Origin: MWDF01 sp964577435
Lineage (GTDB): Bacteria; Bacillota; DTU025; MWDF01
Assembly (NCBI GenBank): GCA_964577435.1
Contig: CAZNZD010000076.1
Coordinates: 1 to 7,521 of the forward strand
DNA length: 7,521 nt
Direction of reading: 5' to 3'
The stretch's first letter is position 1, and each line of letters opens with the position of its first letter. Both the position numbers and the translations under genes were made by a program. This document shows positions 1 to 5,283 of this stretch, piece after piece. The notes beneath the pieces are model-generated. The model saw only the letters and a list, made by a program, of their open reading frames with translations, searched no databases and was not told the origin of the DNA.

Positions 1-51
1 CATCGCCCTCTCAAGGCGGGGACACGGGTTCGAACCCCGTCGGGGCTACCA
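1..51 (+). tRNA. tRNA-Glu (anticodon CTC), 5' part outside the window
   Basis: This is the 3' portion of a tRNA. The anticodon stem TCGCC (3-7) pairs with GGCGG (15-19) and includes one T-G pair. The seven-base loop CTCTCAA (8-14) has T33 at position 9 and anticodon CTC at 10-12, which reads the Glu codon GAG. A four-base variable region (20-23) is followed by a perfect T arm: ACGGG (24-28), loop TTCGAAC (29-35), CCCGT (36-40). The 3' acceptor strand is 41-47, the discriminator is A48, and CCA is encoded at 49-51. The D arm and 5' acceptor strand lie upstream of the window, so acceptor pairing cannot be checked. Confidence 0.93.
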
Positions 52-65
52 AAAAGGGCAATGGG

Positions 66-89
66 CGCAGGCAGTGATGCCTGCGTTTT
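66..89 (+). terminator. Rho-independent terminator after tRNA-Glu
   Basis: A perfect 8-bp stem, CGCAGGCA (66-73) with TGCCTGCG (78-85), is closed by a GTGA tetraloop of the stable GNRA type and followed directly by TTTT (86-89). It lies 14 nt after the tRNA CCA end, so it most likely ends the tRNA transcript. The T tract is short, so termination may be incomplete. Confidence 0.8.
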
Positions 90-100
90 CCATTTCACCA

Positions 101-129
101 TTGATGACGCCCCTTAGGTCGAAGATATG
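101..129 (+). promoter_or_regulatory. Weak candidate promoter for the lipoprotein gene
   Basis: TTGATG (101-106) matches the -35 consensus at four of six bases. A 17-nt spacer separates it from GATATG (124-129), which matches TATAAT at only three positions. It is the best-placed candidate in the 52-175 intergenic stretch, after the tRNA terminator and about 45 nt before the start codon. No operator-like repeat was seen. This is a weak call. Confidence 0.22.
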
Positions 130-175
130 CGCCCCCTTGCGGCCTTAGAATCGGCTCGAAAAGGAGGCGATTTCC

Positions 176-1186
176 ATGAAAAGGCTCATACCTGCGGCAT
201 TCGCGCTAGTACTTGCCATCTTGTTTGCGGTCGGCGGTTGCACTACAAAAGGTGTCGGGGAGTTAAGCGTTACTCTGTCCGACATACAGGCACTATCCTC
301 TGGCAGCACCGGCGTGCAGGGGATAACGGTAGTCGCAAAGAACGGAGGCCTTACATTCACCTCGAACCTGGATTTCCAGTCGGGGCAGAGCTCATGCCTG
401 TTCCAGTCCGTACTTGCGGGCATCTGGACTGTCGAGGCATCCGGCAACGACGCCGACGGGAAGACGATCTACTATGACAAGGTCACAGCAATCGTCAAGA
501 AGGGAGCGACTACGGCGGCTTCATTAAGCCTCAAGCCAGTAAACGGCGAGTATGAGATGGCGCTGGACCTCACGGGCATAGACACAGGCGCAGTCACGAC
601 TGCCGAAGTCTGGGTTTACCCACTTGGGGAGGGGAGCTACACAAAGAAGCACGTGATAACAGGCGAGCTTAACAAGGTCCATACTCTGACGGCCACTGGT
701 ATAAAGCCACAGTCCTATGAATTCCAGATCAGGCTATTCAACTCATCCGGCACGAACATATATCTCGGCCCATGGTACTCATTCGATGTGCTTCCGGCAT
801 CAAAGACGAATATCACGGCAGGCCTTGAGTTCTCGGATTTCAGCGTGAGCCTTGCCGTGCTGGGAATCCCGCTGAAGCCCTCGATAAGCTCGATGTTTGC
901 GACTGTGAACAGCAGCAACAGGCTCGAGGTCATGGTGTCCTGGAACCAGCCAGGGGCAAGCGAATTGGAGAAGACGCTCTTCTATGTCAGGTTCTATGAG
1001 ACCGAGAGGTTCGAGCAGGAGTATGTTTTCGGGCCTACTATAATGCCTGAGACATTCAGCGGTGGATTCAGCATGGACAGCGAGGAATTCCTTGCTTCCG
1101 GCAGGATATGGGTCAAGATAGTGACTGTCGGGAAGAACGGGCAGAAGAGCGTGGCAAGCGACGTCAGGCGATACCCGAATACATAG
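176..1186 (+). CDS. Secreted lipoprotein with beta-sandwich / fibronectin-III-like modules, function unknown
   Basis: This 336-aa protein is probably exported by Sec and anchored through a lipidated cysteine. It starts with K2 R3, then a hydrophobic stretch (4-19), then V-G-G-C with the putative lipobox Cys at residue 22. After the Cys there seem to be three beta-rich modules. Residues about 28-120 resemble a carboxypeptidase-regulatory or Ig-like fold ending in a run of alternating hydrophobics. Residues about 121-222 are similar in style. Residues about 230-336 look fibronectin-III-like (VSW near 254, YVRFYE near 270, VKIV near 313). No catalytic motif is visible. The ATG at 176 is set by AAGGAGG (161-167) with an 8-nt spacer. 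It is preceded by a terminated tRNA gene and followed by a convergent gene, so it is probably monocistronic. The lipoprotein call is good; the module assignments are by eye. Confidence 0.82.
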   Translation: MKRLIPAAFALVLAILFAVGGCTTKGVGELSVTLSDIQALSSGSTGVQGITVVAKNGGLTFTSNLDFQSGQSSCLFQSVLAGIWTVEASGNDADGKTIYYDKVTAIVKKGATTAASLSLKPVNGEYEMALDLTGIDTGAVTTAEVWVYPLGEGSYTKKHVITGELNKVHTLTATGIKPQSYEFQIRLFNSSGTNIYLGPWYSFDVLPASKTNITAGLEFSDFSVSLAVLGIPLKPSISSMFATVNSSNRLEVMVSWNQPGASELEKTLFYVRFYETERFEQEYVFGPTIMPETFSGGFSMDSEEFLASGRIWVKIVTVGKNGQKSVASDVRRYPNT

Positions 1187-1212
1187 CCAGAAAGAGGCCT
1201 GCAAATCGTGAT

Positions 1213-1265
1213 ATGCTCCCCCCAAAGTGGACAGTGAAATAAGTAACTGTCCCAGGGGGGAGTAT
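1213..1265. repeat. Long imperfect palindrome between convergent genes (bidirectional terminator or mobile-element end)
   Basis: The outer arms CTCCCCCC (1216-1223) and GGGGGGAG (1255-1262) are perfectly complementary and extend to 11 bp (1213-1223 with 1255-1265, one G-T pair). The inner arms GGACAGT (1229-1235) and ACTGTCC (1246-1252) pair over 7 bp around a 10-nt A-rich loop. Between the two stems the left side has AAAGT and the right only CA, as if a longer perfect palindrome had lost about three bases. It ends one base before the mgtE stop codon (1266-1268) and starts 26 nt after the lipoprotein stop. It can end transcription from both sides, although there is no good T tract in either direction. 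Its sequence, rather than a plain GC hairpin with a T tail, leaves a remnant transposon end as an alternative. Confidence 0.6.
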
Positions 1266-2642
1266 CTAGATGCCTATTACAAGCCTGGCTACCGAGAAGT
1301 ACACGATGAGGCCGAGCGCGTCCACGACTGTGGTAATAAGCGGGCCTGCAATTACAGCAGGGTCGAGGCGCAGCAATGTCGCTATCAAGGGAAGCGCCGC
1401 GCCGGCTACTGTTCCCATTGTTACGGTGAACAGGATCGAGATGCCTATGGTAAGCCCCATGGCCATCCAGTCCACTCCGGCATGGGGGATGATGAAGGAG
1501 AGCACAATGCCTGCGATGCCTGTGACCAGGCCAAGAAGAAGGCCCACCCCCGCCTCCTTTGCAATTATCGACATGCTGTCTTTGGGCTTGACCTCCTTAA
1601 GCGCCAGGGATCGGATAACCACTGCTGACGCCTGCGAGCCGGCGTTTCCCCCGCAGCCGATTAGAAGCGGGATGAAGAATGTCAGCGCGACCACAGCCTC
1701 TAGGGACTTCTCGAAGCCCTTCATGATGAAGCCGCTGGACATATCCGCGAAGAACAGGATTACAAGCCAGATGATCCTGTTGCTCCAGTGCTTGGCGGAT
1801 GGCGTTGCCAGGTATGAATCATCGGAGGATATTGTGCCGGCCATCTTGTGGATGTCCTCTGTGGCCTCGTCGTCTACTACGTGAAGGATGTCATCCGCCG
1901 TTATTATGCCCGTCAGGCGGTCATCCTCGTCTACAACCGGAAGGGCTGAGATACCGTACTTCTTGAAAAGCTCGGCAGCCTCCTCCTGGTCGCTGTCGAC
2001 CTTGATCTTGACGACCTTCCTGTGCATCGTATCGGCCACATTCAGTATAGGGCTTGCGACGACGAGGTCTCTTAAGGATAGGATGCCGACGAGGCGCTCG
2101 TCTGAATCTACCACGAATATGTCGTTTAGAGTCTGCGCCTCAGACCCGTTCTTCCTGATGTACTGGAGGGCATCCTCGACCTTCATCCCAGGGGAAAGTG
2201 AAATGTACTCGGTGCCCATGATGCCGCCGGAGCTGTCATCCTCATAGCTCATGAGCTCCTTGAACTCCTTGGCGTCTTCCGTGTCCATCTTCCCTAGTAT
2301 ATCCGAGGCATCCTGCTCGTCCAGCTCGGTGAGAAGGTCTGCCGCGTCGTCGGATTCCATCTCTCCGATGATGTCAGACGCCTTGTCCGAGCCTATCTCT
2401 GATACGAGCTCGGCCTGCTCCTCCGCCTCAAGCTCCTGGACTATGTCGGCTGCGATCTCAACCGGCAGCCTCTCGAAGAGTTGCCTCTTCTCCGGGTCCT
2501 CCAGAAGAAGATACGCTTCAGCGAGGTCTGCGGCATGCAGGTCCTCGACATAGGATATAAGCTCGGCTGCGTCATCCTTTGCTAGGCGCAGCCTGATGCC
2601 GTCGACAATCCCCATGAGCTTCACTCTTGTCTCCTCGTTCAT
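1266..2642 (-). CDS. mgtE: MgtE-family magnesium channel, second gene of tandem pair
   Basis: This 458-aa protein has the full MgtE layout. The acidic cytosolic N domain is about residues 1-130 (ESDDAADLL at 96-104). Two CBS domains follow at about 138-195 and 200-258, the second with LPVVDEDDRLTGII at 234-247. The membrane pore domain is about 285-458. The family signature FIPLLIGCGGNAGSQ spans 323-337, and ITTVVDALGL (436-445) carries D441, equivalent to the pore Asp that binds Mg2+ in Thermus MgtE. In characterised members the protein is a homodimeric inner-membrane Mg2+ channel that closes when Mg2+ fills the N and CBS domains. An in-frame ATG exists at 2681 inside the upstream gene, but the start chosen here (2642) has AGGAGG six bases upstream. 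It lies 13 nt after the upstream mgtE stop, so co-transcription is likely. Length is normal and no disruption is seen. Confidence 0.95.
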   Translation of the reverse strand: MNEETRVKLMGIVDGIRLRLAKDDAAELISYVEDLHAADLAEAYLLLEDPEKRQLFERLPVEIAADIVQELEAEEQAELVSEIGSDKASDIIGEMESDDAADLLTELDEQDASDILGKMDTEDAKEFKELMSYEDDSSGGIMGTEYISLSPGMKVEDALQYIRKNGSEAQTLNDIFVVDSDERLVGILSLRDLVVASPILNVADTMHRKVVKIKVDSDQEEAAELFKKYGISALPVVDEDDRLTGIITADDILHVVDDEATEDIHKMAGTISSDDSYLATPSAKHWSNRIIWLVILFFADMSSGFIMKGFEKSLEAVVALTFFIPLLIGCGGNAGSQASAVVIRSLALKEVKPKDSMSIIAKEAGVGLLLGLVTGIAGIVLSFIIPHAGVDWMAMGLTIGISILFTVTMGTVAGAALPLIATLLRLDPAVIAGPLITTVVDALGLIVYFSVARLVIGI

Positions 2643-2648
2643 GGCGCG

Positions 2649-2654
2649 CCTCCT
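2649..2654 (-). promoter_or_regulatory. Ribosome binding site that fixes the second mgtE start
   Basis: On the minus strand AGGAGG lies at 2654-2649, six bases before the ATG at 2642. It starts 2 nt downstream of the TGA of the preceding mgtE (stop codon 2656-2658). This supports the start at 2642 over the in-frame ATG at 2681. The stop, SD and start are close enough for translational coupling. Confidence 0.8.
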
Positions 2655-2655
2655 C

Positions 2656-4035
2656 TCAGATGCCCAGCACCGTTTTGGCAATGGCGAAGTAGGTTATCAA
2701 GCCGAGCGAGTCCACTATGGTCGTAATGACGGGACCCGCCAGAACTGCAGGGTCGAACCCGACCATGTGGGCCAGGAGCGGAAGCACTGATCCCAGGACC
2801 GAACCGAAAGTCACTACAAGTAGCGTCGAGGTGCCGACGATGATGCCCGCCTGGGCCCAGAAAAGCCCCTCTGAGCTCATTACCGAAGACGCCGCGAAGC
2901 CAAGTCCGCCTATCGTGAGGCCAAGCATTATGCTCACCCTGGCCTCTTTCCAGATGACTTTGAAGTACTCGCCCGCATCGAACTCCCTTAGCGCAAGGGA
3001 CCTGATGATAACCGCCGATGACTGCGAGCCCGCATTGCCGCCCTCGTCTATAAGCATGGGAATGAAGAAGACCAGGGTGACGAACTGGCCAAGGATTGCC
3101 TCGTTGCCCTTCATGATGTTGCTTGTGAACGCGCCTGTTATGAACAGGGCCAGAAGCCAGCCCACCCTTTTGATCCAGAGTTCCTTAACGCCGGTGCTAA
3201 GGTAGCTTCCTTCAAGGGGAAGCGAGGCGGACATCTTCTGGATGTCCTCCGTCGTCTCCTCGTCCATGACGTGTATGATGTCATTAGCCGAGATAATGCC
3301 TGTAAGCCGGTTCTTCTCATCGACAACGGGAAGTGACAGGTAGCCGTATTTCTTGAAGAGGTGTGCCGCCTCTTCCTGGTCGCTATCGACCTTCACGGAC
3401 AGGACATTGGTGTTCATTATGGACTCGATGGAATCCATCCTGTCAGCCATGACCAGATCTCTCAGCGACAGCACTCCGAGCAGGTGGGCATCGTCGTCTA
3501 CCACATACACGTAATATGTCTTGTCCGCGTCCGGGCAGACCCTCCTTAGCTCATCGAACGCCTGCTGGACGTTCCATTTTGCATTAAGGCTGACATACTC
3601 GGTCGCCATGATTCCGCCCGAGCTGTCCTCCTCATAACCTAGGAGGCTCTTGACCTGCTCGGCGCCCTCTTCGAAGCCTGCTAGTATGGACTCCTTATCC
3701 TCGTCCTTCAGCTCTGCAAGAAGGTCTGCGGCGTCGTCCGATTCCATCTCGGAGACTACCTCGGCCGCCTTCTCTGCCCCAAGCACGTCAAGGAGCTCTA
3801 TCTGCGTCGGGATGTCGAACTCCTGGAAGACGTCCGCTGCCAGCTCGTTAGGCAGAAGCAGAAGAAGCCTCCTTCTTTCCTCGGAGGGCAATGACTTGAC
3901 TGCCTCGGCTATGTCAGCGGGCAGGGCCGAAAGCGACAGGTCCGTATAGCTCTTGTAGGAAGGATTGGCTAAGAAGGCTCTGATGAGCGACAGCGCGTCC
4001 TCTTCCCTTACTGCGCGGCGAGGTTCAGACTGCAT
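2656..4035 (-). CDS. mgtE: MgtE-family magnesium channel, first gene of tandem pair
   Basis: This 459-aa protein is a full-length paralogue of the downstream gene with the same architecture. The N domain is about residues 1-138 (ESDDAADLL at 98-106), CBS1 about 140-197, CBS2 about 203-258 (LPVVDEKNRLTGII, 235-248), and the membrane domain about 285-459. The pore Asp is D442 in ITTIVDSLGL (437-446). The signature region reads FIPMLIDEGGNAGSQ (324-338), with Asp-Glu where its neighbour has Gly-Cys. A GTG at 4044 could add three residues (M-L-R), but it directly abuts the G-rich SD. The ATG at 4035 has an 8-nt spacer from AAAGGGGG (4051-4044), so I chose it. The SD can be hidden in a hairpin, and a 28-codon leader ORF ends 36 nt upstream. 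Mg2+ uptake is firm at family level. Whether the two paralogues form heterodimers is unknown. Confidence 0.94.
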   Translation of the reverse strand: MQSEPRRAVREEDALSLIRAFLANPSYKSYTDLSLSALPADIAEAVKSLPSEERRRLLLLLPNELAADVFQEFDIPTQIELLDVLGAEKAAEVVSEMESDDAADLLAELKDEDKESILAGFEEGAEQVKSLLGYEEDSSGGIMATEYVSLNAKWNVQQAFDELRRVCPDADKTYYVYVVDDDAHLLGVLSLRDLVMADRMDSIESIMNTNVLSVKVDSDQEEAAHLFKKYGYLSLPVVDEKNRLTGIISANDIIHVMDEETTEDIQKMSASLPLEGSYLSTGVKELWIKRVGWLLALFITGAFTSNIMKGNEAILGQFVTLVFFIPMLIDEGGNAGSQSSAVIIRSLALREFDAGEYFKVIWKEARVSIMLGLTIGGLGFAASSVMSSEGLFWAQAGIIVGTSTLLVVTFGSVLGSVLPLLAHMVGFDPAVLAGPVITTIVDSLGLITYFAIAKTVLGI

Positions 4036-4041
4036 CCGGAG

Positions 4042-4060
4042 CACCCCCTTTGAAGGGGCG
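4042..4060 (-). promoter_or_regulatory. Hairpin that sequesters the SD of the first mgtE
   Basis: In the minus-strand RNA, CGCCCCT (4060-4054) can pair with the GGGGGTG segment (4048-4042): five C-G pairs, one G-U and one U-G around a five-base TCAAA loop. In a second register CCCCT pairs with AGGGG around a TCAA tetraloop. Either form hides the G-rich SD and would lower mgtE translation. There is no T tract, so control at translation rather than termination is the more natural reading. The fold was drawn by hand, with no energy calculated. Confidence 0.6.
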
Positions 4061-4099
4061 TCAGAAGGCCCTTATGAGAGAGCCGGTGCGAGCGCCCCT
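4054..4099 (-). promoter_or_regulatory. Alternative leader pairing that would free the mgtE SD
   Basis: In the minus-strand RNA, AGGGGCG (4099-4093), which spans codons 20-22 of the leader ORF, is perfectly complementary over 7 bp to CGCCCCT (4060-4054), enclosing a 32-nt loop. The second segment is the same one that pairs with the mgtE SD in the 4042-4060 hairpin, so the two folds exclude each other. A ribosome moving through codons 20-22 would mask the first segment and favour the SD-hiding hairpin. A ribosome that fails earlier would leave it free. The complementarity is seen directly; the switching is inferred. Confidence 0.55.
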
Positions 4100-4158
4100 G
4101 GAATCATTCGTTTATGACTGCCTGACAGGCTACTTCGGCTGCCGGGGTCGGATTCCAT
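4072..4158 (-). CDS. 28-aa leader peptide ORF upstream of mgtE, candidate Mg2+-sensing leader
   Basis: The minus strand reads ATG (4158-4156) to TAA (4074-4072), encoding 28 residues that begin M-E-S-D-P-G-S and end A-P-A-L-S. The SD is the full AAGGAGGTGA (4173-4164), the best ribosome site in the window, with the AAGGAGG core eight bases before ATG. A perfect TATAAT lies about 30 nt upstream of the start, so the ORF would begin the transcript. It ends 36 nt before mgtE. The peptide has prolines at 5, 20 and 25, and its acidic residues are E2 and D4. The enterobacterial leader MgtL starts M-E-P-D-P and senses low Mg2+ because acidic and proline-rich nascent chains destabilise the ribosome. 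The likeness here is short and could be chance. No hydrophobic segment or other domain is seen. Translation is likely; a Mg2+-sensing role is a hypothesis. Confidence 0.6.
   Translation of the reverse strand: MESDPGSRSSLSGSHKRMIPGALAPALS
4099..4157 (-). promoter_or_regulatory. Long-range stem linking the leader-ORF start to its codons 18-20
   Basis: In the minus-strand RNA, TGGAATC (4157-4151), which overlaps the ATG of the leader ORF, is perfectly complementary over 7 bp to GATTCCA (4105-4099). The right arm directly abuts the AGGGGCG segment used in the 4054-4099 pairing and shares only A4099 with it, so the two helices could stack. A small GCCT/AGGC hairpin with a 3-nt loop lies inside (4130-4120). 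Ribosomes would have to open this stem to translate the leader. Drawn by eye. Confidence 0.45.
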
Positions 4159-4163
4159 GACGC

Positions 4164-4173
4164 TCACCTCCTT
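4164..4173 (-). promoter_or_regulatory. Perfect 10-base Shine-Dalgarno of the leader ORF
   Basis: The plus strand reads TCACCTCCTT, so the transcript has AAGGAGGTGA, fully complementary to the usual 16S rRNA 3' end. No annotatable large gene starts behind it. The only ORF it serves is the 28-codon leader at 4158, with eight bases between the AAGGAGG core and the ATG. This is the main evidence that the leader is translated. Confidence 0.75.
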
Positions 4174-4188
4174 ATGAAAAGCAAAGTA

Positions 4189-4218
4189 ATTATACACCTA
4201 GGAAGGCAGGACGGTCAC
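4189..4218 (-). promoter_or_regulatory. Promoter for the mgtE leader and operon
   Basis: On the minus strand TATAAT (4194-4189) is a perfect -10 box. GTGACC (4218-4213), 18 nt upstream, shares TGAC with the -35 consensus. Transcription would start near 4182, giving about 24 nt of 5' UTR before the leader ORF and about 145 nt before mgtE. The -10 is strong and the -35 is moderate. Confidence 0.65.
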
Positions 4219-4249
4219 GAAAAGTTCTGAAGCGGCGGAGGACCTGCCT
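4204..4249. repeat. Inverted repeat between the divergent promoters, possible operator half-sites
   Basis: AGGCAGG (4204-4210) and CCTGCCT (4243-4249) are perfect 7-bp inverted copies 39 bp apart. The left copy sits between the -10 and -35 of the leftward promoter. The right copy lies just upstream of the expected -35 zone of the rightward one. This is the position of a shared operator, but a 7-bp match over this distance can occur by chance. Confidence 0.3.
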
Positions 4250-4254
4250 ACCTG

Positions 4255-4284
4255 TTCCTTGATGCGCATCCGAAAGGGTATAAT
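4255..4284 (+). promoter_or_regulatory. Promoter for aminopeptidase-dnaE
   Basis: TATAAT (4279-4284) is a perfect -10 box. The -35 is poor: TTCCTT (4255-4260) at 18 nt, while the better-matching TTGATG (4259-4264) is too close at 14 nt. Transcription would start near 4291, about 22 nt before the ATG at 4313, leaving little room for a leader. The SD GGAGGTG is at 4301-4307. Confidence 0.55.
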
Positions 4285-4312
4285 TAACTAAATATGGTTT
4301 GGAGGTGTCCTG

Positions 4313-5266
4313 ATGGACCAGCTGGCGATTTCGGCGACTATCGCTCTTAGGGACTGCATGAAGGCCCGTTCCGGTGAAAGCGTCCTCGTTGTTACTGACG
4401 ATGCCAAGCTCGAGATAGGCATGGCGATCTACAAGGCGGCCAAGGAACTCGGGACCGAGGCGCTCATAATGGTGATGGCTCCGAGGACCAGAAACGGCGA
4501 GGAGCCGCCCCAGGCGGTGGCTGAGGCCATGAAGAGGGCTGATATCGTGCTGTGCCCCACATCGAAGTCGCTTTCGCACACGAACGCCAGGCATGATGCG
4601 TGCAATCACGGCGCCAGGGTGGCTACGCTTCCCGGCATCACCCTGGACTGCATGGCAAGGACTCTGGGAGCCGACTACGACGCCATCAGGGTTAGGACTG
4701 AGAGGATGGTATCGGCTTTAAACGGCACCAGCACGGTAAGGATAACGGCCCCCGCAGGGACGGACATAACGATGAGCGTAAGAGGGCGCGAGTTCGGAGC
4801 CGACACGGGGATAATCACCGCTAAGGGCGAGTTCGGGAACCTTCCTGCCGGTGAAGCCTACGTGGCTCCTCTCGAGGGGACCGCAGAGGGCATCGTGGCG
4901 ATAGACGGGGCCATGTCCGGCTATGGGGTGCCTGCCAAGCCAATAATCATGGAAGTGAAGGGCGGCTATGCGGTCAGCATCACCGGGCCTGGGGACATAG
5001 AGAGGCTGACCAGGCTCATAGACCCTCTGGGCATGCCTGCGAGGAACATCGCAGAGCTGGGCATAGGCACCAACGACAAGGCGATAATAACGGGGCTGGT
5101 GCTTGAAGACGAGAAGGTCATGGGCACCATCCACATTGCCATTGGGGACAACTCGCATTTCGGAGGCAAGGTTCAGGTGCCGAGCCACCTTGACGGCATT
5201 GTCAAATCGCCCACAGTCTGGGCCGACGGCAAGCTTATCATGAAGGACGGGGAGTTCATGATATAG
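4313..5266 (+). CDS. M29-family (AmpS/AmpT-like) metallo-aminopeptidase, short form
   Basis: This 317-aa protein resembles the thermophilic aminopeptidase family M29, which removes N-terminal residues from peptides using a two-metal site. The family's landmarks appear in order in the C-terminal half: LPAGEAYVAP (177-186, E181), AELGIGTN (247-254, E248), GTIHIAIGDN (271-280, H274) and SHLDGIV (291-297, H292 and D294). These fit the Glu-Glu-His-His-Asp metal ligands known from AmpS/AmpT. No signal peptide is seen, so it is probably cytosolic. It is shorter than the roughly 400-aa characterised enzymes, with a reduced N-terminal part, a form I associate with many bacterial and archaeal 'leucyl aminopeptidase' entries of unproven substrate. 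The related NicX-type ring-opening dioxygenases share this fold, so peptidase activity is not certain. GGAGGTG (4301-4307) sets the ATG. dnaE follows after 17 nt. Confidence 0.85.
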   Translation: MDQLAISATIALRDCMKARSGESVLVVTDDAKLEIGMAIYKAAKELGTEALIMVMAPRTRNGEEPPQAVAEAMKRADIVLCPTSKSLSHTNARHDACNHGARVATLPGITLDCMARTLGADYDAIRVRTERMVSALNGTSTVRITAPAGTDITMSVRGREFGADTGIITAKGEFGNLPAGEAYVAPLEGTAEGIVAIDGAMSGYGVPAKPIIMEVKGGYAVSITGPGDIERLTRLIDPLGMPARNIAELGIGTNDKAIITGLVLEDEKVMGTIHIAIGDNSHFGGKVQVPSHLDGIVKSPTVWADGKLIMKDGEFMI

Positions 5267-5283
5267 CAGAAAGGGAGGCGGCA

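Noticed and set aside
127..477. Plus-strand ORF starting at 127 in another frame across the lipoprotein start
   Set aside because: It has no SD, and its Arg/His/Cys-rich translation is typical of an out-of-frame read. The lipoprotein frame at 176 has a strong SD and a signal peptide.
1270..1884. Long open frame on the plus strand opposite the second mgtE
   Set aside because: It is antisense to a clear MgtE coding region, has low-complexity Ser/Thr/Pro-rich translation and no RBS. It is a shadow of the codon bias on the other strand.
2656..2681. Upstream ATG (2681) extending the second mgtE by 13 residues into the first mgtE
   Set aside because: The extra residues are not MgtE-like and no SD precedes that ATG, while AGGAGG sits six bases before 2642.
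4036..4044. GTG start at 4044 for the first mgtE
   Set aside because: It lies directly against the G-rich SD with no spacer. The ATG at 4035 has an 8-nt spacer.
4036..4182. M-box (ykoK) Mg2+ riboswitch or other named riboswitch upstream of mgtE
   Set aside because: The conserved M-box core I know is not recognisable, and the leader is occupied by a well-signalled small ORF. A covariance-model search would be decisive.
4190..4609. 139-codon minus-strand ORF spanning the divergent region
   Set aside because: It overlaps the strong promoters and the aminopeptidase 5' end in antisense, with no RBS or recognisable domain.
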